From contig JBCDGZ010000148.1 of assembly GCA_038750655.1 (NCBI GenBank), positions 1-17,801 on the forward strand: DNA of 17,801 bases. The letters are read 5' to 3'. This document shows, piece after piece, positions 1-6,944 of the stretch (its first letter is position 1; each line of letters begins with the position of its first letter). The notes under the pieces are model-generated. The model saw only the letters and a list, made by a program, of their open reading frames with translations, made no database searches and was not told the origin of the DNA. A program made the position numbers and the translations under genes. The DNA is from JBCDGZ01 sp038750655 (lineage in GTDB: Bacteria > Bacteroidota > Bacteroidia > Chitinophagales > Saprospiraceae).

Positions 1-118
1 AATGGATAGTTTTTCTGTCTATACGGAATGAAGGCAGAATTCGCGCAAATTTAATATATTTAGATTCTGTTTAAAAAATCGGCCCTAGTATTAACAATTC
101 CTTAAACATAAATGTTGC

Positions 119-820
119 GTGCCGGACAACTCTACACATCCATCCAAGCCCGAGCGGATCACCATGTCGACGATCGGTGCCACCTTGCTCGGTGTCTTCA
201 ACCTCGACAAGGGGGTTTTCCATACCCTCATAGCCCTCACCCTCTATCCAGGCAAGGCCATTCGCGAATACCTTTATGAAGATCGTAGTAAGCTGTCGAA
301 GGTGCTGAGCTTTCTCTTCTTTTTTACCGCCATTTCTGCGTTCCTTACCATTAATGTTATTCCTTTTGAAAAAATGATGGGTGATCCGACTCAGATAGGA
401 GATAGTCCGGCAGAGAAGGCCATGCTGGAGTTTTCGCACTACTATGCAAAATACATGAATCCTATTATGCTCACCACAGTACCCATTACGAGTATTTTCA
501 GTTACTTCTTTTTCAAAAAGCCCCAAATGTACTACGCGGAGCACCTAGTCATCAACTCCTATATATTTTCCTACCACAGTTTTATCTATTTATTACTGAC
601 TCCCTTGTTCATTTATGCCCCTTCCTCCACGATAAGTGGCTATTTCATGGTGACCTTTGCCTACAGCTGCTACGCCTACGTTAAGATTTTTGATTACGAG
701 ACCTTCGAAGCCGTGATGCGAAATCTAGGGGTCACGCTGTTCGTCTACCTTATTATTTTCCTGCTGATTACTGTCGCTATGCTTATATTTATATACATCA
801 AAGTGCGATACTCGAGTTAA
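119..820 (+). CDS. DUF3667 family multi-pass membrane protein lacking the usual N-terminal zinc ribbon
   Basis: The segment ERIT (residues 12-15), then LDKGVFHT (29-36) and PGKAIREYL (44-52), matches the conserved cytoplasmic start of DUF3667 proteins, and EHLVINSYIFSYHSF further on matches the family's H-x-V-x-hydrophobic-HSF helix. About five hydrophobic helices follow, near residues 62-80, 114-131, 142-165, 171-190 and 205-228, so this is an inner-membrane protein. Its function is unknown. Family members usually begin with a C-x2-C...C-x2-CGQ zinc ribbon. Here an in-frame TAA at 92-94 leaves room for only a vestige (Cys-Cys just before the start), so the protein is short. The start is uncertain: GTG at 119 keeps the conserved ERIT, while ATG at 164 would remove it. 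The gene is convergent with glgB, with 12 nt between the stop codons. Confidence 0.8.
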   Translation: MPDNSTHPSKPERITMSTIGATLLGVFNLDKGVFHTLIALTLYPGKAIREYLYEDRSKLSKVLSFLFFFTAISAFLTINVIPFEKMMGDPTQIGDSPAEKAMLEFSHYYAKYMNPIMLTTVPITSIFSYFFFKKPQMYYAEHLVINSYIFSYHSFIYLLLTPLFIYAPSSTISGYFMVTFAYSCYAYVKIFDYETFEAVMRNLGVTLFVYLIIFLLITVAMLIFIYIKVRYSS

Positions 821-832
821 GAGGTGTTTTAC

Positions 833-2773
833 TTACCCCTTCTTCTTTACCCGCTTCACCGGCTCATAGACCAGTACTGATAAAGGCGGCAACTGAAGTA
901 GCGTAGAATACTTACGGTCGTGCTTTTCTTTCTTCTCGGGCTTCAACTCCGCGAATACCTCTCCCGCAGCACCACCGTACTGCTTCGCATCGCTGTTAAT
1001 CAGCAACTGCCAACTGCCCCGCTTGGGCAAGCCAATCCGATACCCTTCACGGGCCACCGGCGTAAAGTGGCACACCACCAACAGCGAAGGCTGCCGAGGC
1101 TTACCGTGCCGCAGAAAAACAATCACACTGTTATCGTGGTCATCATAGGCAATCCACTCAAAGCCTTCCGGCTCAAACTGCCGTTGGTACAGGGACGGCT
1201 GCTGACGTAGCAACTGGTTCAAATCGCGCACCCAGGACTGCATCCCTTGATGATAATCGTACTGCAAGAGCCACCATTCCAGTTGCCCGGCAAAGTTCCA
1301 CTCCCGCGTCTGGCCAAACTCGCCCCCCATAAACAACAGCTGAGTACCAGGGTGGGTGTACATAAAGCCGTAGAGCATGCGCAGGTTAGCAAAGCGTTGC
1401 TCCTCGTTGCCCGGCATCCGGTCGATCAGCGGCCCCTTGCCGTGGACCACCTCATCGTGCGAAAGCGGCAGCATAAAATTCTCCGTAAAAGCGTAGACTA
1501 GACTAAAAGTCAGCTCATTCTGATGATGCTTGCGGAAAAAGGGATCAAAGCGCATGTACTTCAACATATCGTGCATCCAGCCCATCATCCACTTTTGATC
1601 GAAGCCCAGGCCGCCATCGGCTACCGGGCGGGAGACCCCAGCGAAGGCCGTCGACTCCTCGGCGATGGTTAGGGCATCGGGAAAGAAAGTCTTGACCGCC
1701 TCATTGGCCTCGCGAAGGAAGGAGATCGCTTCCAGGTTCTCATTCCCCCCGTATTTATTAGGAATCCATTGGCCCTCCTCTCTAGAATAGTCGAGATAGA
1801 GCATGGAGGCCACCGCGTCGACCCGTAGGCCATCGGCGTGGTATTGTTCCAGCCAAAAGATGGCATTAGAAATCAGAAAAGAGCGTACTTCGTAGCGGCC
1901 GTAGTTGAAAATATAGCTTTTCCAGTCGGGGTGATAGCCTTTGCGTGGATCCTCGTGCTCGTAGAGATGGGTCCCGTCGAAGTAGGCTAGGCCGTGGCCA
2001 TCAGAGGGAAAATGAGAGGGTACCCAGTCCAGCAAGACGCCGATGTCGGCCTGGTGGAAGGCGTCGATGAGTAGCATCAGCTCTTCGGGGGTGCCGAATC
2101 GGCTGCTGGCAGCGTAGTAGCCGGTAAGCTGGTAGCCCCAGGAGGGGGCGTAGGGATATTCCATGATCGGCATCAGCTCGACGTGGGTGAAGCCCATATC
2201 TTTGACGTAGTCGACCAGCTCGGTAGCCAGCTCGCGGTAGGTCAGCGAGCGCTTTTCTTCCTCCATGCGCCGCTTCCAGGAGCCCAGGTGCACCTCATAG
2301 ACACTCATCGGCTGGGGCTGCCCCGCCTGCTTTTTGCGCTTATTCATCCAACGGCTATCCTTCCACTCGTAGCGCATGTCCCAGATGATCGAAGCCGTAC
2401 TAGGCGGATGCTCCCAGCGGCGGGCGTAGGGGTCCCCCTTTTCAAAACTGCGGCCATCGTGGCAGTCGATATGGTACTTATAAATTTGTCCATGCCCGAT
2501 GCCCGGAATAAAAGTCTCCCAGATTCCGGAACCATCCCAGCGCGCCTTCATGGCATATTGTCCTGCCTTCCAGCCATTAAAATCTCCCTTCACAAAGATC
2601 GCACTGGCGTTGGGGGCCCAAACGGCAAAGTAGGTGCCGGAGGTACCATCGACCTCCATAATATGGCTTCCCAGCTTTTCGTATATTTTGTAATGTTTAC
2701 CCGCCTTAAACAGCTGAACATCAAACTCGGTCAGCCGAGATACGTGTTGAAGGTTATCCTGATTGGTTTGCAT
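833..2773 (-). CDS. glgB: 1,4-alpha-glucan branching enzyme (GH13), 646 aa
   Basis: GlgB cleaves alpha-1,4 glucan chains and re-attaches them through alpha-1,6 links during glycogen synthesis in the cytoplasm. Visible parts are an N-terminal CBM48/early-set domain (about residues 28-115, with GDFNGW at 63-68), a GH13 barrel, and a C-terminal all-beta domain. Catalytic residues are recognisable: nucleophile Asp319 in GLRVDAVASM, acid/base Glu372 in TIAEEST, and the third Asp440 in LSHDEVVHGK. GYQLTGYYAASSRFG (213-227) and GGEFGQTREWN (483-493) are also typical of branching enzymes. The length fits a GlgB with one N-terminal module. I chose the ATG at 2773; the longer frame opens with a TTG at 2833 and adds 20 residues without family likeness. 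No other glycogen gene is adjacent. Confidence 0.95.
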   Translation of the reverse strand: MQTNQDNLQHVSRLTEFDVQLFKAGKHYKIYEKLGSHIMEVDGTSGTYFAVWAPNASAIFVKGDFNGWKAGQYAMKARWDGSGIWETFIPGIGHGQIYKYHIDCHDGRSFEKGDPYARRWEHPPSTASIIWDMRYEWKDSRWMNKRKKQAGQPQPMSVYEVHLGSWKRRMEEEKRSLTYRELATELVDYVKDMGFTHVELMPIMEYPYAPSWGYQLTGYYAASSRFGTPEELMLLIDAFHQADIGVLLDWVPSHFPSDGHGLAYFDGTHLYEHEDPRKGYHPDWKSYIFNYGRYEVRSFLISNAIFWLEQYHADGLRVDAVASMLYLDYSREEGQWIPNKYGGNENLEAISFLREANEAVKTFFPDALTIAEESTAFAGVSRPVADGGLGFDQKWMMGWMHDMLKYMRFDPFFRKHHQNELTFSLVYAFTENFMLPLSHDEVVHGKGPLIDRMPGNEEQRFANLRMLYGFMYTHPGTQLLFMGGEFGQTREWNFAGQLEWWLLQYDYHQGMQSWVRDLNQLLRQQPSLYQRQFEPEGFEWIAYDDHDNSVIVFLRHGKPRQPSLLVVCHFTPVAREGYRIGLPKRGSWQLLINSDAKQYGGAAGEVFAELKPEKKEKHDRKYSTLLQLPPLSVLVYEPVKRVKKKG

Positions 2774-3194
2774 GGACACATTATTTTGCGTAAAGGTAAA
2801 GAATGAATCCTGCGAGACTAAGCTACAGACCAATAAAATTTAGCATTTATAAATTTGACTTTTTAATATTAGTTATTTATATTTGAATAACAATTCGAAA
2901 TTTCCCCCCTTTTGGTCTCTAATATGTTTATGGATGATGCTGAATCAGCAATGCGCTGAGGAGCACCTCTAACTGCTTTCCCAATACCGTTTTCACCCAA
3001 TATTCACCTAAGCTGGCCGGAGTATTCAAGGCCTTGACAACAGCTCTTGTGCTGTATGTCCTATACGATCAAAGAGACATCAATTCCTATAGATAAAGAA
3101 TTTTGTAGTAACAGTTTTAATCTCCAAGCGGCTATCTGGTTTACCTGTAGTCGCTTATTTTTTTGCTCATCGCTCCTTTAAATTCATTCTCTTT

Positions 3195-3226
3195 TTTGAA
3201 TTTTAAAACTTTTTGTGTTATATTGC
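3195..3226 (+). promoter_or_regulatory. Candidate Bacteroidota-type promoter
   Basis: TTTG at 3195-3198 is followed after exactly 20 nt by TATATTGC at 3219-3226. The Bacteroidota sigma consensus is TTTG-N19/20-TAnnTTTG, so the -33 element is exact and the -7 element matches at TA and at TT, but not at its last two bases. It points rightward, about 415 nt before the hydrolase start. Such motifs arise by chance in A/T-rich DNA. Confidence 0.3.
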
Positions 3227-3235
3227 GAGCAATAT
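3220..3235. promoter_or_regulatory. 16-bp palindrome, possible operator
   Basis: ATATTGC-GA-GCAATAT is a perfect 7+7 dyad with a 2-bp centre. It overlaps the candidate -7 element, the position expected of a repressor site. No regulator gene is nearby and I recognise no specific operator family. Confidence 0.35.
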
Positions 3236-3445
3236 TTGATCTTGCTGTTGTCCCAGTACGACTCCTACCAGATTGATTTCAATGGCAATTTTTTGTTTAC
3301 ATATCACTGCTTCCTTTCAAGGGCCTAGAAAGAAAACGGATGCCATCTCAATAATAAGAGGAGCTTTTGCGATCCATACCGCAGAGATTGGCCAACTATG
3401 GTCGGTATTTAAAATGAAGCGGTGGGGATTGGCGGCGGCGGCAAT

Positions 3446-3468
3446 GTGGGCGGGACCCTCCCACTTTT
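3446..3468 (+). terminator. GC-rich hairpin followed by four T, terminator-like
   Basis: GTGGGCGG and CCTCCCAC pair around a 3-nt loop with a single mismatch, and the stem is followed directly by TTTTG. In the rightward direction this resembles a weak intrinsic terminator. It lies about 240 nt after the candidate promoter at 3195-3226 and 170 nt before the hydrolase gene. Confidence 0.35.
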
Positions 3469-3640
3469 GTGCAAGCCCTATTCTTTCCTTAATCTCTTTA
3501 TTACATTCCCCCTCTCATTTTGGTGCGAATTTGACCGTACAATCACTACAAATAGACTTTCTTCCGACCAAACAGTAGCCCAATTTTTCGATTTAATCCC
3601 AGACTCCCATTATTTTAGCACTAAAAACCACTATCCTAAT

Positions 3641-5611
3641 ATGAAATACACCGCCTACCCCCTACTCCTACTCCTCAGCCTTTTGCTCCACGCTTGCTCC
3701 GCCAGCAAGCTAGCCAAGGAAAGCCCAAAAAAAATAGCGCCCCCTCCGGAGGCCCCTCAGACAGTGACGGCAACACCCAACTACCCCGAAGCCAACTACA
3801 ACAAGCAAGAATATCGCATCGCCATGCGCGACGGCATCCAGCTCCATACCGTCGTCTACGCCCCCAAAGATGCGTCAGCGGAAAAGCCCTACCCCATTCT
3901 GCTCAAACGGACGCCCTACAGCTGTCACCCCTACGGCCCGACGGCCTATCCCAATCGACTAGGCCCCTCGAAATACCTGATGGAAGAGGGGTACATCATC
4001 GTTTATCAGGATGTGCGGGGGCGCTGGATGTCGGAGGGCTTGTATGACAATATGCGGCCACATCTGCCGGAGAAGAAGAGTCCGAAGGACATTGATGAGA
4101 GCACGGATACCTATGATACCATCGACTGGCTGTTAAAGAATGTTGCTTATCACAATGGGCGGGTAGGCCAGTGGGGCATCTCCTACCCTGGGTTCTACAC
4201 CACCGCCGGAGCTATCGAGGCCCACCCGGCGCTGAAGGCCTCCTCGCCGCAGGCCCCTATCGCCGATTTTTATTTCGATGATTTTCACCATCGTGGGGCC
4301 TATCTGCTGAGCTACTTTTTGGCAACGACCGTATTTGGCTATCAGAAAGAGGAACCTACCACAGCGCCTTGGTACCAGCGGGTGAATACCAAAACACCTG
4401 ATCAATATCGCTTTTTCTTGGATATGGGCCCTTTGAAAAATGGCGATCAGTATTATGGGGAGGATAATTTCTTTTGGCAGCAGCTGAAATCGCACCCCAA
4501 CTACGATGAGTTCTGGCAGCGGCGCAATATCCTTCCTCACCTGCGGAATATCAAGCATCCAATGATGGTGGTCGGAGGCTGGTTTGATGCCGAAGACCTC
4601 TATGGGCCTTTGATGACTTACAAAACCATAGAGAAACATAACCCCGGAACTTACAATACTATCGTTATGGGCCCTTGGAGCCACGGCGATTGGGCTAGAG
4701 ATAAGCCGGATGCCATTGTAGGGCGGGTGGACTTTGGGCCGGGGGTCTCCGACTTTTTCCAGCGAGAAATTGAGCGACCGTTCTTTCACAGCTTACTCAA
4801 GGAGGACCGGGAGCCTCAGCTACCGGAAGCTTATATGTACGATACTGGTCGGAAGCGTTGGGAGACTTTTGAACAGTGGCCGCCGAAGGCGGTGGAGCCG
4901 ATGCAGTGGTACTTGCATCCCAAGGAAGGTTTAGATGGTAGGCCTCCTGCCGAGGGCGACGCCCCCTTCACCGATTTTGTCAGTGACCCTGCCAAGCCGG
5001 TCCCTTATTCCGAGGACATCAAGACGGTCTTCACGCCCCGTAAGTACATGACGGATGATCAGCGTTTTGCCGGCCGAAGGCCGGATGTGTTGGTCTTTGA
5101 GACGCCGCCATTGGAAGCGGACCTGACGCTAGCCGGTGAGATTATGGCGCACTTGAAAGTCGCTACCAATGGCACAGATGCCGATTGGATAGTCAAGCTG
5201 ATTGATGTCTATCCTGGCGACCATGAAGACTATGACCACAACCCCAAGGAGATTCGCATGGGGCATTATGAACAAATGGTACGGAGCGAGGTGATTCGCG
5301 GGCGCTTCCGCAACAGCTTTGAAAACCCAGAACCCTTTATTCCCAATCAAGTGACCTCCATTCAGCTTCCTTTGCAAGATGTTCTGCATACCTTTAAGAA
5401 AGGACATCGGGTGATGATCCAGATTCAGAGTACCTGGTTCCCCCTGATTGACCGCAATCCACAGAAATATGTGGACAATATTTTCGAAGCCAACGAAGAA
5501 GATTTTATCAAGGCGACTCATAAGGTCTACCACTCCACGGAGCAAGCGACCTATATCGAAGTAGACGTACTGAAAACGACCAATACAGCACCTATGAACG
5601 GGAGACAATAA
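3641..5611 (+). CDS. CocE/NonD (peptidase S15-like) serine hydrolase, predicted lipoprotein, 656 aa
   Basis: A secreted alpha/beta hydrolase of the CocE/glutaryl-7-ACA acylase/alpha-amino-acid ester hydrolase group, which cleaves ester or amide bonds; the substrate cannot be read from sequence. The N-terminus is a lipoprotein signal (leucine-rich core, lipobox LHAC, Cys19), followed by a proline-rich linker to about residue 48. The catalytic domain covers about 50-385: YQDVRGRWMSEG (122-133), nucleophile Ser181 in GISYPGF, Asp316 in GGWFDAED, His348 in GPWSHGD. Residues after about 415 fit the PepX C-terminal jelly-roll. Ser181 is followed by Tyr182, the usual oxyanion-hole Tyr. The start at 3641 puts the signal peptide first; a longer frame from 3422 adds 73 unlikely residues. 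The next gene begins 23 nt downstream, so co-transcription is possible. Confidence 0.9.
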   Translation: MKYTAYPLLLLLSLLLHACSASKLAKESPKKIAPPPEAPQTVTATPNYPEANYNKQEYRIAMRDGIQLHTVVYAPKDASAEKPYPILLKRTPYSCHPYGPTAYPNRLGPSKYLMEEGYIIVYQDVRGRWMSEGLYDNMRPHLPEKKSPKDIDESTDTYDTIDWLLKNVAYHNGRVGQWGISYPGFYTTAGAIEAHPALKASSPQAPIADFYFDDFHHRGAYLLSYFLATTVFGYQKEEPTTAPWYQRVNTKTPDQYRFFLDMGPLKNGDQYYGEDNFFWQQLKSHPNYDEFWQRRNILPHLRNIKHPMMVVGGWFDAEDLYGPLMTYKTIEKHNPGTYNTIVMGPWSHGDWARDKPDAIVGRVDFGPGVSDFFQREIERPFFHSLLKEDREPQLPEAYMYDTGRKRWETFEQWPPKAVEPMQWYLHPKEGLDGRPPAEGDAPFTDFVSDPAKPVPYSEDIKTVFTPRKYMTDDQRFAGRRPDVLVFETPPLEADLTLAGEIMAHLKVATNGTDADWIVKLIDVYPGDHEDYDHNPKEIRMGHYEQMVRSEVIRGRFRNSFENPEPFIPNQVTSIQLPLQDVLHTFKKGHRVMIQIQSTWFPLIDRNPQKYVDNIFEANEEDFIKATHKVYHSTEQATYIEVDVLKTTNTAPMNGRQ

Positions 5612-5634
5612 ACACTATTCCTTTCAACAAAACA

Positions 5635-6348
5635 ATGATTATGACCCTAGAAGAAGTAATGTCAGCATTAGCCGCTTACGGTGATGAAAAAACCAAATCT
5701 GTACTGATTCGTCACGGTGCGAAAGAACCTTTTTTCGGCGTAAAAGTGCAGGATTTAAAGAAAATTCTAAAGAAAACTAAGAAAAACCACGAGCTGTCTC
5801 TTCAGCTCTACGCTACTGGAAACACCGATGCGATGTACCTCGCCGGCCTGATGGCCGACGAAAAGACGATCAGCAAAAAAGAGTTGAATAGCTGGGTAAA
5901 AAAAGCCTACTGGTCCTACCTCAGCGAGTATACAGTTCCCTGGGTAGCAGCAGAAACGCCCTTCGGCTTCGAGCTGGGCTTGGAGTGGATCGAATCGCCT
6001 AAGGAAGGCATCGCCTCGGCAGGCTGGGCAACCCTAGCCTCCTACGCCTCCGTCAATGCTGATGAGAACTTGGACATCGAAAAATACAGCCAGCTCCTCG
6101 ACCGAGTCGCCGCAGAAATCCATGATGCCCCTAACCGAGTCCGCTATGTGATGAATGGCTTTGTGATTGCGATTGGCAGCTTCATTAAAGCATTAACAGG
6201 AAAAGCGACCCAAATTGCCGAACAAGTTGGGAAGGTGTATGTAGAGATGGGAGGTACTGCCTGTAAGGTTCCTCTGGCAACGACTTACATTCAAAAGGTG
6301 ATTGATAAGGATCGGGTTGGGAAGAAGAAGAAGATGGCTCGGTGTTAG
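5635..6348 (+). CDS. DNA alkylation repair (AlkD/COG4912-like) HEAT-repeat protein, 237 aa
   Basis: The opening KTKSVLIRHGAKEPFFGVKV followed by DLKKILKKTKK is the typical start of the DNA alkylation repair family (PF08713), and the rest is helical HEAT-like repeats with a basic C-terminal tail (KKKKMARC). Characterised AlkD proteins excise N3- and N7-alkylated bases without base flipping. This branch differs from Bacillus AlkD: where AlkD has a Trp-Trp-Asp-x-Val-Asp type catalytic motif I see EYTVPWVAAET (98-108), with no obvious catalytic Asp. The name therefore describes the fold more than the activity. Two nearby ATG codons (5635 and 5641) are both possible starts. The gene follows the hydrolase at 23 nt and ends at the left edge of an inverted-repeat element. 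Confidence 0.85.
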   Translation: MIMTLEEVMSALAAYGDEKTKSVLIRHGAKEPFFGVKVQDLKKILKKTKKNHELSLQLYATGNTDAMYLAGLMADEKTISKKELNSWVKKAYWSYLSEYTVPWVAAETPFGFELGLEWIESPKEGIASAGWATLASYASVNADENLDIEKYSQLLDRVAAEIHDAPNRVRYVMNGFVIAIGSFIKALTGKATQIAEQVGKVYVEMGGTACKVPLATTYIQKVIDKDRVGKKKKMARC

Positions 6349-6494
6349 CGCCTTTGGCGCGCTCTCGGTGGACGGTGGACGTGAGGATACATAGCGTAAC
6401 GCAACTCCGCACTGCCTACATCTCACTACATTTACCATTAGGCCGTCAGCCCTACCGGCTGGCCGTCAACCGTCCACCAAAGCGCCAAAGGTGC
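6348..6494. repeat. About 147-bp inverted-repeat (fold-back) element in a convergent intergenic region
   Basis: The left arm is GCGCCTTTGGCGC (6348-6360), a 6-nt spacer, then GGTGGACGGTGGACG (6367-6381). The right arm is CGTCAACCGTCCACC (6464-6478), a 3-nt spacer, then GCGCCAAAGGTGC (6482-6494). The arms pair over 28 positions with two mismatches. Each outer block is also a small hairpin of its own with a TTT or AAA loop. Inside lie two GGCCGTCA copies (6441-6448, 6461-6468) and an AGCC-ctacc-GGCT hairpin. The element starts on the last base of the alkylation-repair stop codon. No gene is present inside. It resembles a REP- or MITE-like repeat; copy number cannot be judged from one window. 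Confidence 0.6.
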
Positions 6495-6500
6495 CCACCA

Positions 6501-6527
6501 ATAATTAATGCCAAAGGCATCAATTAT
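6501..6527. terminator. Strong hairpin overlapping the stop codon of the CBM48 gene
   Basis: ATAATTAATGCC and GGCATCAATTAT form a 12-bp stem with one mismatch and an AAA triloop. The right arm covers the stop codon of the leftward CBM48 gene (6520-6522). It lies between two convergent genes, so it could end transcripts from both sides, although no long T-run follows on either side. Confidence 0.5.
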
Positions 6528-6837
6528 CCGAAACGTCTACCACCCCGTTCTCCACTCCAAAAGGCGTAGGCACATAGCGGTCGGCCTCTGCATCGTTGGC
6601 CCAGGTATCGCCGTTGACAATGTAGCGGAATTGGTATTCGCGGCCAGCTTCCAGTTCAACGACAGCTTTGAAGCTGCCATTTTTTAGGGCTTTCATAGGG
6701 ACAGCGGTCTCTACGTCCCAGTCATTGAACTCCCCAACTACTTTGACGTCGTTGGCATCTACAGCGGCCTCCTTGGGCATGCTGAAGGTGACTTTGCAAA
6801 CGGGCTTTGACTTCAGAAATTGCTTTTTCAAACTCAT
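6520..6837 (-). CDS. Stand-alone CBM48 / isoamylase early-set (AMPK-beta-like) domain protein, 105 aa
   Basis: A small cytoplasmic protein made almost entirely of one early-set carbohydrate-binding domain. VVGEFNDWD (33-41) holds the usual W40, and GREYQFRYIVNGDTWANDAEAD (66-87) gives the typical R-Y...W...D pattern, ending in the AMPK-beta-like YVPTPFG. No catalytic domain is attached. Such proteins are common next to glycogen or starch genes and are thought to bind alpha-glucan; glgB, which carries the same domain, lies 3.7 kb away on the same strand. The ATG at 6837 is the only reasonable start and lacks a clear ribosome site. The gene is divergent from the NTF2-like gene across a 107-bp A/T-rich spacer in which I find no convincing promoter pair. 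Confidence 0.88.
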   Translation of the reverse strand: MSLKKQFLKSKPVCKVTFSMPKEAAVDANDVKVVGEFNDWDVETAVPMKALKNGSFKAVVELEAGREYQFRYIVNGDTWANDAEADRYVPTPFGVENGVVDVSDN

Positions 6838-6944
6838 TTTCTATGGGTTTTAGTTAAAATTTGTCGCACAGATTTTGGACATTTATAAAAATCTCATACA
6901 AAAGTAATTAAATATGATAATTTTTAATAAAACAATCAATCCTC

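Larger units (their letters stand above)
2774..3640. other. Gene-free stretch between divergent glgB and the S15 hydrolase
   Basis: About 870 bases without a gene I can support. The sequence is A/T-rich at 2830-2890 and 3160-3260. The longest open frame (3273-3578, +) begins with TTG, shows no family likeness and reads like non-coding sequence. The stretch holds a possible promoter at 3195-3226, a palindrome at 3220-3235, a GC-rich hairpin followed by four T at 3446-3468, and a short palindrome at about 2938-2950 (TGCTGA-A-TCAGCA). A weak -7-like TATTTTAG at 3611-3618 lies 22 nt before the hydrolase start. Confidence 0.6.

Noticed and set aside
1..118. Promoter for the DUF3667 gene (TATATTTA at 55-62)
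   Set aside because: The -7-like element has no TTTG at the proper distance, and the region is A/T-rich, so chance matches are expected.
821..850. Possible terminator between DUF3667 and glgB (AAGAGGT...ACCCCTT)
   Set aside because: Only seven pairs with a central mismatch and partly inside the glgB coding end; too weak to list.
2774..2833. Upstream extension of glgB
   Set aside because: It depends on a TTG start and adds residues without likeness to branching enzymes; the ATG at 2773 is better.
3273..3578. 101-residue open frame before the hydrolase (+)
   Set aside because: It begins with TTG, has no family likeness or domain pattern, overlaps the frame that leads into the hydrolase, and contains a terminator-like hairpin.
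3422..3640. Upstream extension of the hydrolase frame
   Set aside because: The 73 added residues show no conserved pattern and would bury a clear lipoprotein signal peptide that starts at 3641.
6185..6569. Three short open frames over the end of the alkylation-repair gene and the inverted repeat
   Set aside because: They are low-complexity translations of the repeat and of the opposite strand of real genes.
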